Source: Clostridium prolinivorans (GTDB lineage: Bacteria > Bacillota > Clostridia > Clostridiales > Clostridiaceae). From it: 34,583 nucleotides of DNA. Under the pieces are notes generated by a model. That model had not been told where the DNA came from, searched no databases, and was given only the letters and a program-made list of their open reading frames with translations. A program made the position numbers and the translations under genes. Shown here piece after piece: positions 32,380 through 34,583 of the stretch; position 1 is the stretch's first letter, and every line of letters starts with the position of its first letter. The DNA lies in NCBI RefSeq assembly GCF_004011155.1, contig NZ_RJWG01000018.1, positions 1-34,583 on the forward strand, read 5' to 3'.

Positions 32380-33600
32380 AATATTTTTAGCAGCAGTATA
32401 AGCTGAACTCCAAGCCCATTGAAGGTTAAAACCACCACAGTCACCATCTACATCTAAAATTTCTCCAGCAAAATATAAATTAGGTATAAGTTTTGATTCC
32501 ATGGTATTTGGATTAACTTCATTTGTATTAACTCCTCCACCAGTTACTTGAGAATTAGCAAAAGAATTCGTACCTATAACTTTAAAATCCCATCTTTTTA
32601 AAAGCTTATATATATTCCTTTTTTCTTTATATTCTAAATCCCAGCAAGGTTTATGTATATTATTAATTCCAGCTTCTTTAAGTAATATAGGAATAAGTTT
32701 TTTATTTATTATACCTATAAAAGAATCATGAACACTTCTGTGAGAAAATATAGAAAAATGTCCTTCAAAAAAATTTTCTAAAGTTTCTTCATTCATAGTA
32801 TGCATAATGTTTATCCTAACAAAAACCTTGCTATCTTTTGAAAGTGCATAAGAAGCAATTCTGCTCAATTGAAGAATAGGAGGACCAGATATACCGTAAT
32901 CTGTAAAAAGTATTTCTCCAAATTCACATCTTTTTAATTCATTATTTACATATATTTCTGCTATACCATTAAATTTAACACCTGATAAAGCTTTAAGATT
33001 TTTATAATCAAGCTTTAGTTGAACAAGAGCAGGAAGAGGATTTATTATACTATGACCTAAAGATTTAGCTAAATAATAACCAGAACCATCAGAACCACTA
33101 GAAGGAAGAGATTTTCCACCACAAGATAAAAGAAGTTTTTGGCTTTCATAAATTTCACCATTTGATGTTTCTATTATAAATTTAGATTTTTTATATTTTA
33201 TATTCTTAACTTTAGAGTTTAAATAAGTAGGTATTTCTCTATCATTAATTGCAAGCCTTAATATATCAACTACAGAAGATGCTTGAAGAGACATAGGATA
33301 CATTTTACCATCTTCTAAAGTAACTAAAGGAAGTCCTAAAGATAAGAAAAAGTTTATAGTATCTGAAACTTTAAATTCCTCAAGTGCTGAGATGAAAAAA
33401 TTAGGATTATCGCTGTGGTATCTACTACTTTCTATATATTCATTTGTGATATTGCATCTTCCGTTTCCTGTTACCAGTAATTTTTTTAATATCCTATCGC
33501 TGCCTTCTAGTATAGCTACATCTATTCCCATATCTTTAGTTAAAATTGCAGCCATAGATCCAGCAGCACCTCCGCCTATTATTATAAGTTCATGTTTCAA
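32368..33600 (-). CDS. HI0933/BaiN-like NAD(P)/FAD-dependent oxidoreductase (YhiN family)
   Basis: This 410-residue flavoprotein has an N-terminal FAD fold ELIIIGGGAAGSMAA (about 4-18), the family hallmark KKLLVTGNGRCNITN (about 39-53), and the C-terminal QVTGGGVNTNEV ... LYFAGEILDVDGDCGGFNLQWAWSSG-like closing segment. The family is HI0933, which includes YhiN and the BaiN enzyme of bile-acid-degrading clostridia, but the role of most members is unknown, so no gene symbol is given. The start is the TTG at 33600 after AAGGTGGGA; the in-frame GTG at 33612 overlaps that ribosome site. The gene is monocistronic. Confidence 0.88.
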   Translation of the reverse strand: MKHELIIIGGGAAGSMAAILTKDMGIDVAILEGSDRILKKLLVTGNGRCNITNEYIESSRYHSDNPNFFISALEEFKVSDTINFFLSLGLPLVTLEDGKMYPMSLQASSVVDILRLAINDREIPTYLNSKVKNIKYKKSKFIIETSNGEIYESQKLLLSCGGKSLPSSGSDGSGYYLAKSLGHSIINPLPALVQLKLDYKNLKALSGVKFNGIAEIYVNNELKRCEFGEILFTDYGISGPPILQLSRIASYALSKDSKVFVRINIMHTMNEETLENFFEGHFSIFSHRSVHDSFIGIINKKLIPILLKEAGINNIHKPCWDLEYKEKRNIYKLLKRWDFKVIGTNSFANSQVTGGGVNTNEVNPNTMESKLIPNLYFAGEILDVDGDCGGFNLQWAWSSAYTAAKNIKKI

Positions 33601-33807
33601 AATAAATCCCACCTTGTTAAATTAATATAGAGATATTATTTATATATTTTATACTAAATATAAATTTTTGAATATAATAAAAATATACTTATGTAAAATA
33701 ATTATTTAAGTTATAATAAATATAACAAAGTATTATATATTAATTTTCAAAATTTAAACAAAACCAATACAAATGTAGTTTATCAAACTATTAAGGAGAT
33801 GATTTTT

Positions 33808-34182
33808 GTGAATGCAGGAGAATTTTTAAATTTTAAAAATTGGGTAGTAGCTGGAGATGTTCTTAATCCAGACAAATATGCTTATAAAATATTAAATGCT
33901 TTAAAAAATGCAGGTTTTAATGTAGAAGGTGTAAATCCTAAAGATACATCAGGTAATACATATAAAAGCATTAAAGAAGTTCCATATAAAATAGATGTAC
34001 TTGATTTATGTATAAATCCTATAAAAGGATTAAGCATTATTAAAGAGGCTAAAGAACTTAATATAGATAAAGTTCTAATACAGCCTGGAGCAGAAAGTGA
34101 AGAAATTTTAGAATTTTGTAAAAATAATGGAATAACTGCAATAGAAGGCTGCGCATTAGTAGAATTATCAAAACGTAAATAA
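33808..34182 (+). CDS. CoA-binding domain protein (YccU/COG1832-like)
   Basis: This 124-residue protein has the Rossmann-like CoA_binding (PF13380) fold: ...FKNWVVAGDVLNPDKYAYKIL..., ...GFNVEGVNPK..., ...DVLDLCINPIKG..., ...VLIQPGAESEEI..., ...ALVELSKRK. It probably binds CoA or a related nucleotide in the cytosol; family function is poorly known. The GTG at 33808 is chosen because AAGGAGATGA precedes it with good spacing. The in-frame ATG at 33799 overlaps that site. A hairpin terminator follows. Confidence 0.82.
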   Translation: MNAGEFLNFKNWVVAGDVLNPDKYAYKILNALKNAGFNVEGVNPKDTSGNTYKSIKEVPYKIDVLDLCINPIKGLSIIKEAKELNIDKVLIQPGAESEEILEFCKNNGITAIEGCALVELSKRK

Positions 34183-34208
34183 ATTTTAATTAATTTTTTA
34201 GAATAATA

Positions 34209-34247
34209 TAAAATATCTATTTATAAAAAGTATAAATAGATATTTTA
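34209..34247 (+). terminator. Hairpin terminator of the CoA-binding gene
   Basis: TAAAATATCTATTTATA (34209-34225) is exactly complementary to TATAAATAGATATTTTA (34231-34247) around a 5-base loop. It is purely AT apart from one C-G pair, so termination strength is uncertain. Confidence 0.6.
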
Positions 34248-34451
34248 ATTTAATAATTATTTAATTAAAATATGCTTGTAATATAAATAATTATTATAAA
34301 ATTTCCTTAGAAAAATTAGTTACAGATAAAACTAAAACAGTAATATTAAATATCTATAATAAGCATATAAGAGAAAATAGATTAAATATGTAGTTTTATT
34401 ATATATTATAAAAATATATTTGAATAAAAACGAAAAAAATAAAAAAATATG
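34248..34451. other. AT-rich spacer with a possible 43-codon gene remnant
   Basis: No complete gene is seen. A frame open from 34265 to TAG at 34391-34393 lacks a start codon and encodes ...YKISLEKLVTDKTKTVILN..., which is reminiscent of a segment found in class I aminotransferases. It is too short to be certain. Confidence 0.3.
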
Positions 34452-34480
34452 TTGACATAAATCTAAATTTTATGTATTAT
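34452..34480 (+). promoter_or_regulatory. Promoter of the tRNA-Glu transcript
   Basis: Perfect -35 TTGACA (34452-34457), 17 bp, then -10 TATTAT (34475-34480), with GTCGGG shortly downstream. It drives the tRNA beginning at 34525. Confidence 0.8.
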
Positions 34481-34524
34481 ATTCTATGTCGGGTCTTGAG
34501 AGCTGACAAAACAAATTTAAATAA

Positions 34525-34583
34525 GGCTCCTTGGTCAAGCGGTTAAGACACCACCCTTTCACGGTGGTAACAGGGGTTCGATT
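34525..34583 (+). tRNA. tRNA-Glu (anticodon TTC), cut by window end
   Basis: It begins GGCTCCTTGGTCAAGCGG with a complete D arm. The anticodon stem CCACC/GGTGG encloses loop CTTTCAC with TTC at 34558-34560, and the T arm starts GGGGTTCGATT. The acceptor 3' strand and any further RNA genes lie outside the window. Confidence 0.95.

Overview
The window is about 34.6 kb of a very AT-rich, low-GC Firmicutes chromosome, most likely a strictly anaerobic Clostridium (sensu lato). The evidence is strong AGGAGG ribosome binding sites, frequent TTG/GTG starts, a T-box leader, a three-subunit NAD-linked [FeFe] hydrogenase, an acetyl-CoA hydrolase/transferase-family gene, and many small clostridial families (DUF1836, DUF1858, DUF3006). 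Species cannot be named from the sequence alone. The window starts inside a 5S rRNA gene followed by tRNA-Lys and stops inside a tRNA-Glu gene, so it is the stretch between two stable-RNA loci.

Left part (1-8.6 kb): 5S rRNA end, tRNA-Lys, a decayed tnpB-like segment carrying a 64-bp copy of the tRNA-Lys 5' half, the tryptophan transporter trpP under a Trp-specific T-box, three tandem M42 aminopeptidase genes (the third lacks the catalytic Glu), a VanZ-like membrane protein, a zinc-ribbon/coiled-coil protein, a Na/phosphate symporter with Pho-box-like repeats in its promoter, and an atypical small protein kinase-like protein.

Middle part (8.7-20.1 kb): a DUF1836 regulator-like gene, a CoA-transferase whose C-terminus is frameshifted at an AG repeat, a VOC/glyoxalase-like protein, the hydCBA operon on the minus strand with a Rex-like palindrome in its leader, a DUF3006 protein, pgsA, a COG2509-type FAD protein, purA and a DUF1858 CxxC protein.

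Right part (20.2-34.6 kb): a six-gene sugar operon (periplasmic-type binding lipoprotein, double ABC ATPase, permease, PfkB kinase, class II aldolase, D-lyxose isomerase-like cupin) that looks like a complete import-isomerise-phosphorylate-cleave route for an uncommon aldose; a small internally duplicated helix-turn-helix-like protein; a three-gene polyprenyl-linked glycosylation cassette (GT-C, GtrA, GtrB); a divergent MATE exporter / HAD phosphatase pair with a 20-bp palindrome between them; an HI0933/BaiN-like flavoprotein; a CoA-binding protein; and a promoter leading into tRNA-Glu. Most transcription units end in long, near-perfect hairpins, several of them bidirectional between convergent genes. 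No CRISPR array, prophage or complete insertion sequence was seen.
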